Shown here one piece after another: positions 23,776-32,091 of a stretch of 64,000 bases of DNA. A program made the translations under genes and the position numbers. Below the pieces are notes generated by a model that was not told the origin of the DNA, did no database searches, and saw nothing but the letters and a program-made list of their open reading frames with translations. Numbering within the stretch: position 1 is the first letter of the stretch; each line of letters starts with the position of its first letter. Source of the DNA: JBOGVZ01 sp050692985 (GTDB lineage: Bacteria; Actinomycetota; UBA4738; CALAEC01); the NCBI GenBank assembly GCA_050692985.1, contig JBOGVZ010000085.1:124001-188000 (forward strand). The letters are read 5' to 3'.

Positions 23776-25200
23776 CTAGGCCACCAGCCCCTCGACGAAG
23801 TACCACACGAACACCGCGGACACCAGGTACATCAGCCAGTGGACCTCGCGCCACCGCCCTCTTAGCACGGCGATCACCGTGTAGGCCAGGAATCCGGCGG
23901 CCACCCCGTTCGTGATGCTGAACGTGAACGGCATCAGGGCCATCGTCAGCAGCGCGGGGATCCCGATCCCCGGATCCGCCCACTCGATCTCCCTGACCAG
24001 CGTCATCATGAAGTAGCCCACGATGATCAGGACCGGCGCCGTCGCCTCCGGCGGGATCACTCCCGCCCACGGTGAGAAGAAGAGCGCCAGGAAGAACAGC
24101 GCGGCCACCACCACGGAGGTCAGCCCGGTCCGCCCGCCCTCCGACACCCCCGCGGCGCTCTCGATGTACGTGGTGTTCGAGGAGGCCGAGGCCGCCCCGC
24201 CCGCCGCCGCTGCCAGGGAGTCGACCAGGAGCACCCGCTTGATCCCCGGGAGCCTCCCCTCGCGGTCCAGGAGGCGGGCCTGGCCGCCCACCCCGATGAC
24301 CGTTCCCATGGTGTCGAAGAAGTCGGCCAGCATCACCGACAGGATGGCCGCCAGGGCGGTGGCCACCGGGAGGGCCCGGAATAGGTTGACCACATCGAAC
24401 TGGCCCACCAGGCCGAAGTCCGGGAGGGACAGGTACCGCTCCGGCAGGCGGCCGATCCCCACGTCGCCCCACAGCCGGCCGCCGCCCCACACCTCGTTGA
24501 TCACCACGGACACCACGGTGGTCATCAGGATCCCGATGAGGAGGGCCCCCCGGGTGCGCCGGGCAACGAGCGCCGTGGTGATCACCATCCCCACCACGAA
24601 GGTGAGGATCCGCAGCGTGGTGAGGTCGGGGTTGATGGTCACGATGGGCTCACCGGCCTCCGGGTGGATGACGATCCCGGCCTGCACCAGCCCGATGAAC
24701 GCGATGAACAGCCCGATCCCGATGCCGATGGCGCGCTTCAGGTCCATGGGGATGGCGTTCAGCACCGCCTCCCGGAACCCGGTGAGGACCAGGACCGTGA
24801 TGAGCAGCCCCTCGATGACGATGATCCCCATGGCCTCCGGCCACGCCAGGCCGAGGGTCCCCACCAGGGTGAAGGCCACGAACGCGTTCAGGCCCAGGCC
24901 CGCCGCCAGCGCGAACGGGTAGTTGGCCACCGTTCCCATGAGCAGGGTCATCACCCCCGCCACCAGCGCCGTCACCGTGAGGACCTGGGCGAAGTCCAGG
25001 GTCAGCCCGTCCCGGTCTGGCAGGGCGGTGAGGATCTGGGGGTTGACGAACAGGATGTAGGCCATCGTCAGCCAGGTGGCCACCCCGGCGATGAGCTCGG
25101 TGCGAGGGGTGGAGCCGCGTTCGGAGATCCGGAAGTAGCGGTCCAGCGTGCCGGTCACGCCGGTGCCGGAAGGGGAAGCCGAGGACGTCCTGGACGCCAT
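23776..25200 (-). CDS. NCS2-family purine permease (AzgA-like)
   Basis: A 474-residue protein with 12-14 hydrophobic segments. The signatures are ELIAGVATWLTMAYILFVNP at the N-terminus, PFALAAGLGLNAFVAFTLV, DFFDTMGTVIGVGGQARLLD and GGAASASSNTTYIESAAGV. These match the AzgA branch (hypoxanthine/adenine/guanine:H+ symport) rather than UraA or XanQ. It starts at ATG 25200 with AAAGGAGG 6 bases away. The leader of about 50 bases after a TATGCT box has some hairpin potential, but I do not recognise a purine riboswitch in it. Confidence 0.93.
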   Translation of the reverse strand: MASRTSSASPSGTGVTGTLDRYFRISERGSTPRTELIAGVATWLTMAYILFVNPQILTALPDRDGLTLDFAQVLTVTALVAGVMTLLMGTVANYPFALAAGLGLNAFVAFTLVGTLGLAWPEAMGIIVIEGLLITVLVLTGFREAVLNAIPMDLKRAIGIGIGLFIAFIGLVQAGIVIHPEAGEPIVTINPDLTTLRILTFVVGMVITTALVARRTRGALLIGILMTTVVSVVINEVWGGGRLWGDVGIGRLPERYLSLPDFGLVGQFDVVNLFRALPVATALAAILSVMLADFFDTMGTVIGVGGQARLLDREGRLPGIKRVLLVDSLAAAAGGAASASSNTTYIESAAGVSEGGRTGLTSVVVAALFFLALFFSPWAGVIPPEATAPVLIIVGYFMMTLVREIEWADPGIGIPALLTMALMPFTFSITNGVAAGFLAYTVIAVLRGRWREVHWLMYLVSAVFVWYFVEGLVA

Positions 25201-25297
25201 GCATCCTCCTTTCGAGGTGCCGTCGGGCCCGTATCCCCCGTGGGGGCCGGCCGGACGAAAGCATAGGAAGCGCGGCGCCCCGATGCAAAGCGCCCCG

Positions 25298-26032
25298 TCA
25301 GGAGAGCAGCCGGGCCGTCACGGCCCCGGCGGCCAGGAGAGCGATCGCGGCGGACAGGAAGCGGAGGGCCCCCTCGGGGACGGCCCGCAGGGTGAACGGG
25401 TCCAGGGGGACGGCGGTCCCGTCGTCGAGGGTCACTTGCCCTGCGGCGTCCCGGGCCCGCCGCCTGAGCAGGCGGACCGGCGTGGACAGGTGCCGCTGGG
25501 CCGCCGCCAGAGCCGTGCAACCGCCGGCCACCAGCACACCGGCCGGCTCGATCGCTCCCGTCTGAGCGAAGGCGGCGGTGAGGGCCGGGAAGCCGCCCCA
25601 GGCCACCGCGAACCACAGCCCGGAGTGGAAGCGGCCGCCCAGCAGCTCCAGGTTGTAGGCCACCACGATGAACGCCCCGAACGCCACGAACGCCAGCAGC
25701 CACCAGGACACGCGGGCCGCCCCCACGATCCCCAGCGCCACGGCACCGGCCAGGGCCACCACCGCCAGGGTCCACAGCACCGCGGCCGGGATCCGGGTCC
25801 GCAGCGGGCGGCCGTTCAGCTCGTCGAGCGCGTGCGCGGTCACGCCGACCCCCAGGAAGAACGCCACCAGGCTGGCCGCCAGGTGCCGCCAGTCGAAGGC
25901 GGTCGCCGCGGCCGCCCCCAGCGCCACGTTCGACAGGTGCCACACGGTGTACGGGGGATGGAGCAGCGTCCAGTAGTCGCGCCAGCCCCCCGAGGACAGG
26001 GCGTAGAAGGCCGGGCGCGGCTCGGCGCTCAG
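25298..26032 (-). CDS. Unrecognised multi-span membrane protein
   Basis: About 245 residues with seven or eight hydrophobic helices. A polar, conserved-looking loop contains HPPYTVWHLSNVALG near the N-terminus and AHALDELNGRPLRTR about residue 65. The Asp-Glu-Leu-Asn motif faintly recalls prenyltransferase motifs, but the spacing of a UbiA motif is not met. No ATG or GTG fits the start: CTG at 26032 overlaps the stop of the methyltransferase gene (CTGA) and follows GGGGAG, while the nearest GTG (26113) would overlap that gene by 85 bases. The gene ends the DUF2236-methyltransferase operon. Confidence 0.6.
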   Translation of the reverse strand: MSAEPRPAFYALSSGGWRDYWTLLHPPYTVWHLSNVALGAAAATAFDWRHLAASLVAFFLGVGVTAHALDELNGRPLRTRIPAAVLWTLAVVALAGAVALGIVGAARVSWWLLAFVAFGAFIVVAYNLELLGGRFHSGLWFAVAWGGFPALTAAFAQTGAIEPAGVLVAGGCTALAAAQRHLSTPVRLLRRRARDAAGQVTLDDGTAVPLDPFTLRAVPEGALRFLSAAIALLAAGAVTARLLS

Positions 26033-26763
26033 GGCTTCACTCCCCAGATGACCACACCCGCACCGAGCGATAACCTCCGGGCCCGCACCTCGGTGAGCCC
26101 GGCCCCCCGCCACATCCTGGCCTGCTCGGCCAGCGGGTGGCGGCGAGCGAACCCGGAGATGCTGGGGCCCAGGAACCGGCCGGCCTCGAACCACTCCCGA
26201 GAGGCCAGGCGCCCCAGCAGCGGAAGGCCCACCCTCGTGTGGAGAAACCAACCGCTTCGCCACACCGGGTGCCGGGGAACGTGGAACTCGAGCATGGCCA
26301 TCACGCCGCCGGGACGCAGGACCCGGGCCATCTCCCTCAGGGTGGCCTCCGGATCGTCCACGTACCGCAGCAGGTACGTGAACGTCAGGGCGTCGAAGGA
26401 ACCGGCGGGGAACGGGAGACGCTCGGCCCGCCCCAGCACCAGTGAGATGCGGCCGTCGCACCCGGCGGCGCGGGCCCGCTCCAAGCCCGAGCGGAGCATC
26501 GGCTCGCTCTGGTCGAGGCCGACCACGCGGGCACCGGTCCGCCGCGCCAGGTCGATGGCCACCGCGGCGGTCCCGGTGGCCACGTCCAGCACCCGCGAAG
26601 CCGGGCCGGCCGCCACCCGGGACACCAGGAACCGCCGCCACCGGCGGTTCTGCCCGAACGACAGGACCTCACCCATGGCGTCGTAGCCGGAGGCGATGCC
26701 GGCGAACAGGCGGCGGGCGTGGCGGACCCGGGGCGAGGGCGGGCGCGCTTCCGTGACCCTCAC
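26029..26763 (-). CDS. UbiE/MenG-like SAM-dependent methyltransferase
   Basis: A 244-residue class I methyltransferase. FAGIASGYDAMGEVLSFGQN near the N-terminus is the UbiE/COQ5 opening, RVLDVATGTAAVAIDLARR is motif I (SAM), and LPFPAGSFDALTFTYLLRYV plus LRPGGVMAMLEF follow. The best guess is methylation of demethylmenaquinone, the usual actinobacterial quinone, at the membrane. GTG 26763 overlaps the stop of the DUF2236 gene (GTGA), so they are translationally coupled. Confidence 0.85.
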   Translation of the reverse strand: MRVTEARPPSPRVRHARRLFAGIASGYDAMGEVLSFGQNRRWRRFLVSRVAAGPASRVLDVATGTAAVAIDLARRTGARVVGLDQSEPMLRSGLERARAAGCDGRISLVLGRAERLPFPAGSFDALTFTYLLRYVDDPEATLREMARVLRPGGVMAMLEFHVPRHPVWRSGWFLHTRVGLPLLGRLASREWFEAGRFLGPSISGFARRHPLAEQARMWRGAGLTEVRARRLSLGAGVVIWGVKP

Positions 26764-27617
26764 CTCGTCGCGCGCCGGAAGAAGGCCTGCTGGGCGGGCA
26801 GGATCCACCGGAACCGCCTGGGGATAGCCGGCCGGACCACGCGGAGCGCCCCCAGGCTGGCCCGCAGGGCCGCCTCCCTCCCAGCACCCCACCGCACGCC
26901 GTACAGCTCGCGGATCGGCGGCGGGAGCGTGCCGAACGCCCACCACGACACGGCCCGCAGCACCGGCCGCCACTCGGCATCGCGGGGCGGATCACGGAAC
27001 AGACGGGCCACCCGCCGGGCCGCATCGGTGACCCGGAGGATCCCCCCGGAGGCCACCTCCTCGATGTACGCCCGCAGCGCCGCCGTGGTCGGCGGCACGC
27101 GCTCACGCGCCAGCCCCAGCAGCTCCGCCGCCTCCAGCTGCTCGAGGTGGAACCGCTCCCGCTCGGCCGGCTCCAGGCGACCGACGGTCAGCCCCTCGAA
27201 CAACAGGGCGCTCTCGACGAGGCAGGCGTGGACCCACAGCAGGAGCTCGGGATCGAAGGCGTCGTACGCGAGGCCCGTCACGGGGTCGGTTCCCCGGACG
27301 AAGCGGTGGACCTCGTTGATGCGCCCCGCGGCCGCCAGGGCCTCCTCGCGGGTCCCGAACGTGAGCGCGTAGGTGAGGATCAGGGTTCGCTCGAGCCGCT
27401 TCCAGGGATCCCGCTCGTAGAAGCCGGTCTCCCGGGCCCCGGCGATGACCAGAGGGTGAGCGGCATGCATCAGCAGGGCCCGGGCGCCGCCGAACAGCAC
27501 GGTGGTCTCCCGGTGGACGCGCCACGACACGCTCTCCGGACCGAAGAGACCGAGGTCCTGGCTGCCGGAGGCCCCGTGGTGCCGGTCCCCGTGATCGCGA
27601 CTCGCCGGTTGGGCCAC
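26760..27617 (-). CDS. DUF2236 (MpaB/Lcp-type oxygenase family) protein
   Basis: A 285-residue helical protein with the family signature around VSWRVHRETTVLFGGARALL, MHAAHPLVIAGARE (His ligands), FDPELLLWVHACLVES and a C-terminal PPPIRELYGVRWGAGRE. The family contains latex-clearing protein and mycophenolic-acid oxygenase MpaB', which bind heme b; some members act on hydrophobic substrates. GTG 27617 with TACGAT 9 bases upstream gives a very short leader. It is coupled to the downstream quinone-type methyltransferase. Confidence 0.82.
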   Translation of the reverse strand: MAQPASRDHGDRHHGASGSQDLGLFGPESVSWRVHRETTVLFGGARALLMHAAHPLVIAGARETGFYERDPWKRLERTLILTYALTFGTREEALAAAGRINEVHRFVRGTDPVTGLAYDAFDPELLLWVHACLVESALLFEGLTVGRLEPAERERFHLEQLEAAELLGLARERVPPTTAALRAYIEEVASGGILRVTDAARRVARLFRDPPRDAEWRPVLRAVSWWAFGTLPPPIRELYGVRWGAGREAALRASLGALRVVRPAIPRRFRWILPAQQAFFRRATR

Positions 27618-27694
27618 CTCGGAGGCATCGTAGCGCGACGGCCGACCGGGGCCTCACCCTTCCCCGGCCGGGGGGCGCCGCGATCCGGGCGAGG

Positions 27695-28030
27695 CTAGAG
27701 CACCCTCCGCCGGGTTCCCCACCCGGCCCGGGCCACGATCCACACCAGGAGCACGGCCACCAGGATCGAGGCGATCCAGTCGACCCCCCGGGTGTCCTCG
27801 AACACCGCGCCGGCCAGCCAGCCGCCGATCACCGCACCGAGGATGCCGACCACGACCGTCACGACCCAGCCGAGGCCTCCGGTGCCGGGAACGATGAGCC
27901 GGGCGATGACGCCGATGACGGCGCCGATCAGCACGTAGAACAGGATCGTGCTGAGCTTGAACCTCCCCCCATCGGCCTGGGCAACGACCGGGAGCAGGAC
28001 GAATGCCATCGGGATGGATCGTTCCGTCAT
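27695..28030 (-). CDS. GlsB/YeaQ/YmgE family stress membrane protein
   Basis: A 111-residue protein with three or four membrane helices rich in Gly. IGAVIGVIARLIVPGTGGLG and GWVVTVVVGILGAVIGGWLA are the family hallmark. An N-terminal stretch of about 25 residues precedes the first helix, with a final pair of helices after residue 75. Induced by stress in many bacteria; molecular function unknown. ATG 28030 follows GGGAGG. Confidence 0.85.
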   Translation of the reverse strand: MTERSIPMAFVLLPVVAQADGGRFKLSTILFYVLIGAVIGVIARLIVPGTGGLGWVVTVVVGILGAVIGGWLAGAVFEDTRGVDWIASILVAVLLVWIVARAGWGTRRRVL

Positions 28031-28095
28031 GATGTCCTCCCTCGTCCGGCGGGCCGCCTCCCACATACCCGCCGCCTCAGCAGACCAAACGCGGG

Positions 28096-28572
28096 TCAGC
28101 CCTCGGCGCGGTAGTCGCCGCTCTTCCCTCCGCGCTTCTCCAGCAACCGGATGCCGGTGACCTGGGCCGTCCGCTCGTACCCCTTCACGGTGTCGTAGAT
28201 CGACAGGGCGGCCACCGCCGCCGCGGTGAGGGCCTCCATCTCCACGCCCGTGCGGTCCGTGGCCCGTACGGTGGACCGGATGCGGACCGCCCGAGCCTCG
28301 GGGTCCGCCCGGACCTCCACCTCGGCGCCGGTGACGGCCACCGGGTGGCAGAACGGCAGCAGGTCCGGGGTGCGCTTCACGGCCATGATGCCGGCGATGC
28401 GGGCGGCCTCCAGGGGGTTGCCCTTGGGCGTGCCGGCCAGGAGCCGGCGGCAGGCCTCGGAGCTCATCTCCACCGTGGCTTCGGCCACCGCCTCGCGGGC
28501 GGTGGCCTCCTTGCCGCCGACCTCCACGATCCGAGCCGCGTCCTGGCCCGCCGGGTCCGGTGGGTCGCTCAC
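28096..28572 (-). CDS. moaC: Cyclic pyranopterin monophosphate synthase MoaC
   Basis: A 158-residue MoaC: GNPLEAARIAGIMAVKRT, LLPFCHPVAVTGAEVE (active-site His) and DRTGVEMEALTAAAVAALS, then IYDTVKG with its catalytic Lys. With MoaA it turns GTP into cPMP, the first pathway step. The GTG start overlaps the moeA stop by 4 bases (GTGA). It is the last gene of the minus-strand molybdenum cofactor operon. Confidence 0.95.
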   Translation of the reverse strand: MSDPPDPAGQDAARIVEVGGKEATAREAVAEATVEMSSEACRRLLAGTPKGNPLEAARIAGIMAVKRTPDLLPFCHPVAVTGAEVEVRADPEARAVRIRSTVRATDRTGVEMEALTAAAVAALSIYDTVKGYERTAQVTGIRLLEKRGGKSGDYRAEG

Positions 28573-29837
28573 GGCTCACCCGGATCGCGGAACAGCAGGA
28601 CCTCGCAGGAGTCGCCGGGAGCGAGGGCCTCGATGCCGGCGGGGACCACCGCCAGGCCGTTGGCCCGCGACGCCGTCGACAGGAGGTTGGACTGGCGAGG
28701 CCCGGTGGACGCCGCCGCCCACCCACCGCCGTCACGCTTGACCCGGACCCGGGCGAACATGGCCTTCTCCCTGGGCCCCCGGAGCTCCGTCTCCAGCCGG
28801 GCCAGGACCCGGGGGCGGTCCTCCCGGCGGCCCATCATCCGCATCAGCGCCGGGCGCACGAACACCTCGAACGACACGAACACCGACACGGGATTGCCGG
28901 GGAGGCCGAACAGCGGACGACCGCCGAACGACCCGAAGGCCTGGGGCTTGCCCGGCTGCATGGCGACCTCCAGGAACTCCACCTCACCGCGGCCGGCGAA
29001 GGCCAGCTTGACCGGGTCCCGCTCGCCGGCCGACACGCCCCCGGAGGTCACGAACGCGTCGGCGCCATCCGCGTGCTCCTCCAGGGCGCGGACCAGTGCC
29101 TGGGGATCGTCGGGGACGATGCCGGCAGGCACGGGCACCGCCCCGGCCTCCCGGACCGCGCCCTCCAGCGTGAAGGCGTTGGCGTCGTGGAGCCGCCCGG
29201 CCTCGAGGGGCGTTCCCGGACCGACGAGCTCGTCCCCGGTGGACAGGATCACGACCCGGGCGGGGGGGCGCACCGCCACGGAGTCCAGCCCGGCGGAGGC
29301 CAGGAGCCCGAGGTCGGGCCCCAGGAGCCGCCGCCCGGCCGGCACCAGCGCGTCGCCGGCGCGGAGGTCCTCCCCCGCCGGGCGAACGTGGCGGCCCGGC
29401 GGCTCGGGGCGGAGCACCAGGACACGGTCGTCCTCGACCACGCAGTGCTCGACGGGGATCACGCACTGGGCGCCCTGGGGAACGGCACCGCCGGTCGGGA
29501 TGGCCACCGCCTCGCCGGGACCAACGGTGGCCTCGGGCGGCCGCCCCATCCGCACCTCGCCGACGATCCGCAGGCCCACCGGACGGTCGGCGGTGGCCGG
29601 GGCCACGTCGGCGGCCCGGACCGCGAACCCGTCCATGGCCGAGGACGTGAACGGCGGCAGGTCGCGGGGCGAGGACACGTCGGACGCCACCGCGCACCCG
29701 AACGCTCGGTGGAGCGGGCGCTCCTGCGCGGGGAGCGGCTCGATCAGCCGCAGCATCCGGTCCCGCGCCTCCTCGACCGGGATGAGCGCGCGGCCCGTGT
29801 CGCGGTCGTGCCGCCGCCCATCCGCGTGGGCGGTCAC
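28569..29837 (-). CDS. moeA: Molybdopterin molybdenumtransferase MoeA
   Basis: A 422-residue protein with the MoeA order of domains: N-terminal LPPFTSSAMDGFAVRAADV, central VVILSTGDELVGPGTPL and VTSGGVSAGERDPVKLAF (MPT-binding), MQPGKPQAFGSFGGRPLFGL and the C-terminal beta-domain. It inserts molybdate into adenylated molybdopterin made by the Mog protein encoded two genes upstream. GTG 29837 overlaps the stop of the MoaD-MoaE gene (GTGA). Confidence 0.94.
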   Translation of the reverse strand: MTAHADGRRHDRDTGRALIPVEEARDRMLRLIEPLPAQERPLHRAFGCAVASDVSSPRDLPPFTSSAMDGFAVRAADVAPATADRPVGLRIVGEVRMGRPPEATVGPGEAVAIPTGGAVPQGAQCVIPVEHCVVEDDRVLVLRPEPPGRHVRPAGEDLRAGDALVPAGRRLLGPDLGLLASAGLDSVAVRPPARVVILSTGDELVGPGTPLEAGRLHDANAFTLEGAVREAGAVPVPAGIVPDDPQALVRALEEHADGADAFVTSGGVSAGERDPVKLAFAGRGEVEFLEVAMQPGKPQAFGSFGGRPLFGLPGNPVSVFVSFEVFVRPALMRMMGRREDRPRVLARLETELRGPREKAMFARVRVKRDGGGWAAASTGPRQSNLLSTASRANGLAVVPAGIEALAPGDSCEVLLFRDPGEP

Positions 29838-30493
29838 GGCTCCAGCCCCACCCATCGCGCCACCCCCGGTCCGGCCTCCTTCTTCCAGATGGGGGCCCAG
29901 CGCTTGACCTCGTCGATCACGTACCGGCACGCCTCGAACGCCTCACCCCGGTGGGCCGAGGAGCACGCCACCACCACGGTCACGTCCCCGACCCGGAGGT
30001 CGCCGACCCCATGGAGGACGGCCACCCCCGCCAGCGGCCACTTCCGCGCCGCCTCGTCGGCGATCTCCCGGAAGACCCGGCCGGCCATCTCCCGGTAGGC
30101 CGAGTACTCCAGCCGTTCCACCGCGCCCGCGTCCGAGTGGTCGCGGACCGTGCCCACGAACACCGCGGTCCCCCCGGCATCCGCAGCCTGCACCGCCGCC
30201 AGGGCCTCCTCCACCGAGGGCCGCTCCCGCAAACCCACCAGCACCTTCGCCCCGCCCGCCACCGGGGGCAGCAGGGCCACCTCGTCGCCGGCGGCCACCC
30301 GCCGCTGCAACGGGACGACCTCGAGGTTCACCGCCACCGAGATGCGCTCCAGGATGGCCGCGACGTCCGGGTGCCGCTCTCCGACCACCCGCAGGACCTC
30401 CGCCGCCGTGGCCTCCTCGGGCAGGTCGAGCTCCTCCCGATCGCGCCCGGTGCGCTCGGCCAGGGCCCCGAACATCCGGACCCTGATCTTCAT
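29834..30493 (-). CDS. MoaD-MoaE fusion, molybdopterin synthase (MoaX-like)
   Basis: A 219-residue fusion of both molybdopterin synthase subunits. Residues 1-83 are MoaD (ubiquitin fold, RVRMFGALAERTGR) ending LLPPVAGG. Residues 84-219 are MoaE with VFVGTVRDHSDAGAVERLEY, GVAVLHGVGDLRVGDVTVVV, ACSSAHRGEAFEACRYVIDE and a KRWAPIWKKE motif with catalytic Lys. MoaD needs a free C-terminal Gly-Gly to carry the thiocarboxylate, so the chain is probably cleaved after Gly-83, as reported for mycobacterial MoaX. ATG 30493 overlaps the preceding stop (ATGA). Confidence 0.93.
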   Translation of the reverse strand: MKIRVRMFGALAERTGRDREELDLPEEATAAEVLRVVGERHPDVAAILERISVAVNLEVVPLQRRVAAGDEVALLPPVAGGAKVLVGLRERPSVEEALAAVQAADAGGTAVFVGTVRDHSDAGAVERLEYSAYREMAGRVFREIADEAARKWPLAGVAVLHGVGDLRVGDVTVVVACSSAHRGEAFEACRYVIDEVKRWAPIWKKEAGPGVARWVGLEP

Positions 30494-31764
30494 GGCCCGT
30501 CCCGAGCGTCGAGCCAGGCGCCGGGGCGCCCGGCCCGGGCGGCCACCAGGCCGGCCAGGATCGACAGGGCGATCTCCTGGGGCGTGCGGGCACCGATGTC
30601 CAGCCCCACCGGTGTGCGGATCCCGGCCACCTCCTCCTGAGGGACTCCCATCTCTCGGAGGCGGTCGAGGTGTGGCCCGGCGTGGCGGCGGCTGCCCATG
30701 ACGCCGACGAACCGCGCGCCCGAGCGGAGCAGCGCGGCCACGTGCTCCGCCACCGCGGGAGCGTCGTGATCGGTGTGCACCGCTTCGGTCTCGGGTCCGG
30801 GGGAGAGCTCCTCGGGGGAGGCGACCACGCGGCCGGCCGCCTCCTTGTGCTCGGCGGTGACCCGCTCGGTGCGCGGCTCGACCAGGGCCGTGTCGTAGCC
30901 CAGGCCGGTCCCCCACCGCAGCAGCCACAGGGCCACCGGCGTCGCTCCCAGCACCACCAGGCCGGGTCGGCGGCGGTGGGGCTCCAGGTACACCTCCACC
31001 GAGCCGAGGTCGTGCTCGTAGGTTCGCAGGGCCGGCTCCCCGGCGGCCAGGACGCCGGGCCCGTCGGCGGCCGCCCCGGCGTCGAACTCCGCGCACCCCA
31101 GGGTCCCCGACAGCGGCCCCTGCGGTCCCAGCAGCAGCTTCTGGCCGGGGCGGCACGGCGGATCGCCGTGGACCCGCACCGCGGTGGCCAGCACGGCCGC
31201 CTCGCCGGCCCCCATGCGGCGAGCCAGCTCCGCCATCGGATCCGCCCCGGGCGGGGCGGCGTCGTGCGGGCCGTGGACGGTGTGGCCCTCGAGCAGCTCG
31301 AGGGCGTGCGGCAGCACCGGAAGGACCGCCTCCAGGCTCTCCACGGCGCCCCGGGGGCTCCCGGGCAGGTTCAGCACCAGCGAGCCGGCGAGGATGCCCG
31401 CCACGCCGCGTGACAGGTCGGCCATGGGAGTGCCACGGCGGCCGGAGGCCCGCATGGCCTCCGCCAGGCCCGGGGCCTCGCGCTCGATCACGGTCCGAGT
31501 GGCCTCGGGGGTCACGTCCCTGGGACCGAATCCGGTGCCCCCCGTGGTGACCACCAGGACGGCCTCGGCGGCCAGGGAGCGGAGGGCCGCCTCGATCTCG
31601 GAGCGCTCGTCGGGCACCACGGCGGTGCGGGCCACCTCGTAGCCGGACGCGGCCAGGGCCTCCGACACCGCGCGACCGGACGCGTCGTCGCGTGCGCCCC
31701 GGGCCACCCCGTCGCTCACCGTCAGGACGGCGGCGGAGCGTCGCCCGTGCCCGTGCTCGCCCAC
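30490..31764 (-). CDS. MogA/MoaB domain fused to XdhC-like domains
   Basis: A 424-residue three-part protein. Residues about 8-165 are a molybdopterin adenylyltransferase of the MogA/MoaB type (AVLTVSDGVARGARDD, VVTTGGTGFGPRDVTPEAT, LVLNLPGSPRGAVESLEAVL). Residues 175-270 resemble the XdhC N-terminal domain. Residues 275-410 match the XdhC Rossmann domain (LVVLGATPVALWLL, RFVGVMGSRRHAGPHLD, AGIRTPVGLDIGARTPQEIA). XdhC binds and sulfurates the cofactor for xanthine dehydrogenase-type enzymes, so the fusion links adenylation to delivery. It starts at GTG 31764 under a leaderless promoter and heads the operon. Confidence 0.9.
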   Translation of the reverse strand: MGEHGHGRRSAAVLTVSDGVARGARDDASGRAVSEALAASGYEVARTAVVPDERSEIEAALRSLAAEAVLVVTTGGTGFGPRDVTPEATRTVIEREAPGLAEAMRASGRRGTPMADLSRGVAGILAGSLVLNLPGSPRGAVESLEAVLPVLPHALELLEGHTVHGPHDAAPPGADPMAELARRMGAGEAAVLATAVRVHGDPPCRPGQKLLLGPQGPLSGTLGCAEFDAGAAADGPGVLAAGEPALRTYEHDLGSVEVYLEPHRRRPGLVVLGATPVALWLLRWGTGLGYDTALVEPRTERVTAEHKEAAGRVVASPEELSPGPETEAVHTDHDAPAVAEHVAALLRSGARFVGVMGSRRHAGPHLDRLREMGVPQEEVAGIRTPVGLDIGARTPQEIALSILAGLVAARAGRPGAWLDARDGP

Positions 31765-31776
31765 GGGTCGATGATA
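31765..31776 (-). promoter_or_regulatory. -10 element of a leaderless promoter, molybdenum cofactor operon
   Basis: TATCAT (31776-31771 on the minus strand), 6 bases, GTG 31764. It would drive the mog-xdhC, moaDE, moeA, moaC run, whose members overlap by 4 bases each. Confidence 0.55.
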
Positions 31777-31790
31777 GGCCGGGATGCGGC

Positions 31791-32066
31791 TCAGGCGCGG
31801 TCCGGCTCGGGCGCCGGCGGGGGCAGCATCCCGGTGGCGACGTCGAGGGCCTCGGCGGCGGCCCGGTCGGCATCGCCTCCCTGGCGGAGCCGCTCGGCCA
31901 CGAACTTCCCGGCCAGGAAGGTGGACACCGGGGCGAACTTCCGCTCGGTCCGGTGGGCCACCTCCCGGGCCAGCCGGAGCATCGTCCCCAGCTCGTCGCT
32001 CGACAGGGAGAGCGCCCGTCCGGAGGCGGCCGACAGGGCCTCGGCGTACTCGTCCAGCCACGTCAT
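31791..32066 (-). CDS. DUF6457-type small helical protein
   Basis: A 91-residue alpha-helical protein (MTWLDEYAEALSA, REVAHRTERKFAPVSTFLAG, then KFVAERLRQGGD). I recognise it as the small domain commonly encoded beside actinobacterial mobA and annotated DUF6457; function unknown. It starts at ATG 32066 and ends 27 bases before the mog-xdhC start. Its promoter region overlaps that of mobA on the other strand. Confidence 0.75.
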   Translation of the reverse strand: MTWLDEYAEALSAASGRALSLSSDELGTMLRLAREVAHRTERKFAPVSTFLAGKFVAERLRQGGDADRAAAEALDVATGMLPPPAPEPDRA

Positions 32067-32075
32067 GGCCGCGCC

Positions 32076-32091
32076 AGGCTACCCTGCGCTC
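32076..32091. promoter_or_regulatory. Overlapping divergent -10 elements between DUF6457 gene and mobA
   Basis: TACCCT at 32080-32085 has exactly 6 bases before GTG 32092 of mobA. On the other strand TAGCCT (32081-32076) lies 9 bases before ATG 32066. The hexamers share two bases. Confidence 0.52.

Noticed and set aside
25201..25297. Possible guanidine-II (mini-ykkC) or purine riboswitch before the NCS2 permease
   Set aside because: One C/G stem closes an ACGG loop, but the second expected hairpin does not pair and the purine aptamer core is missing.
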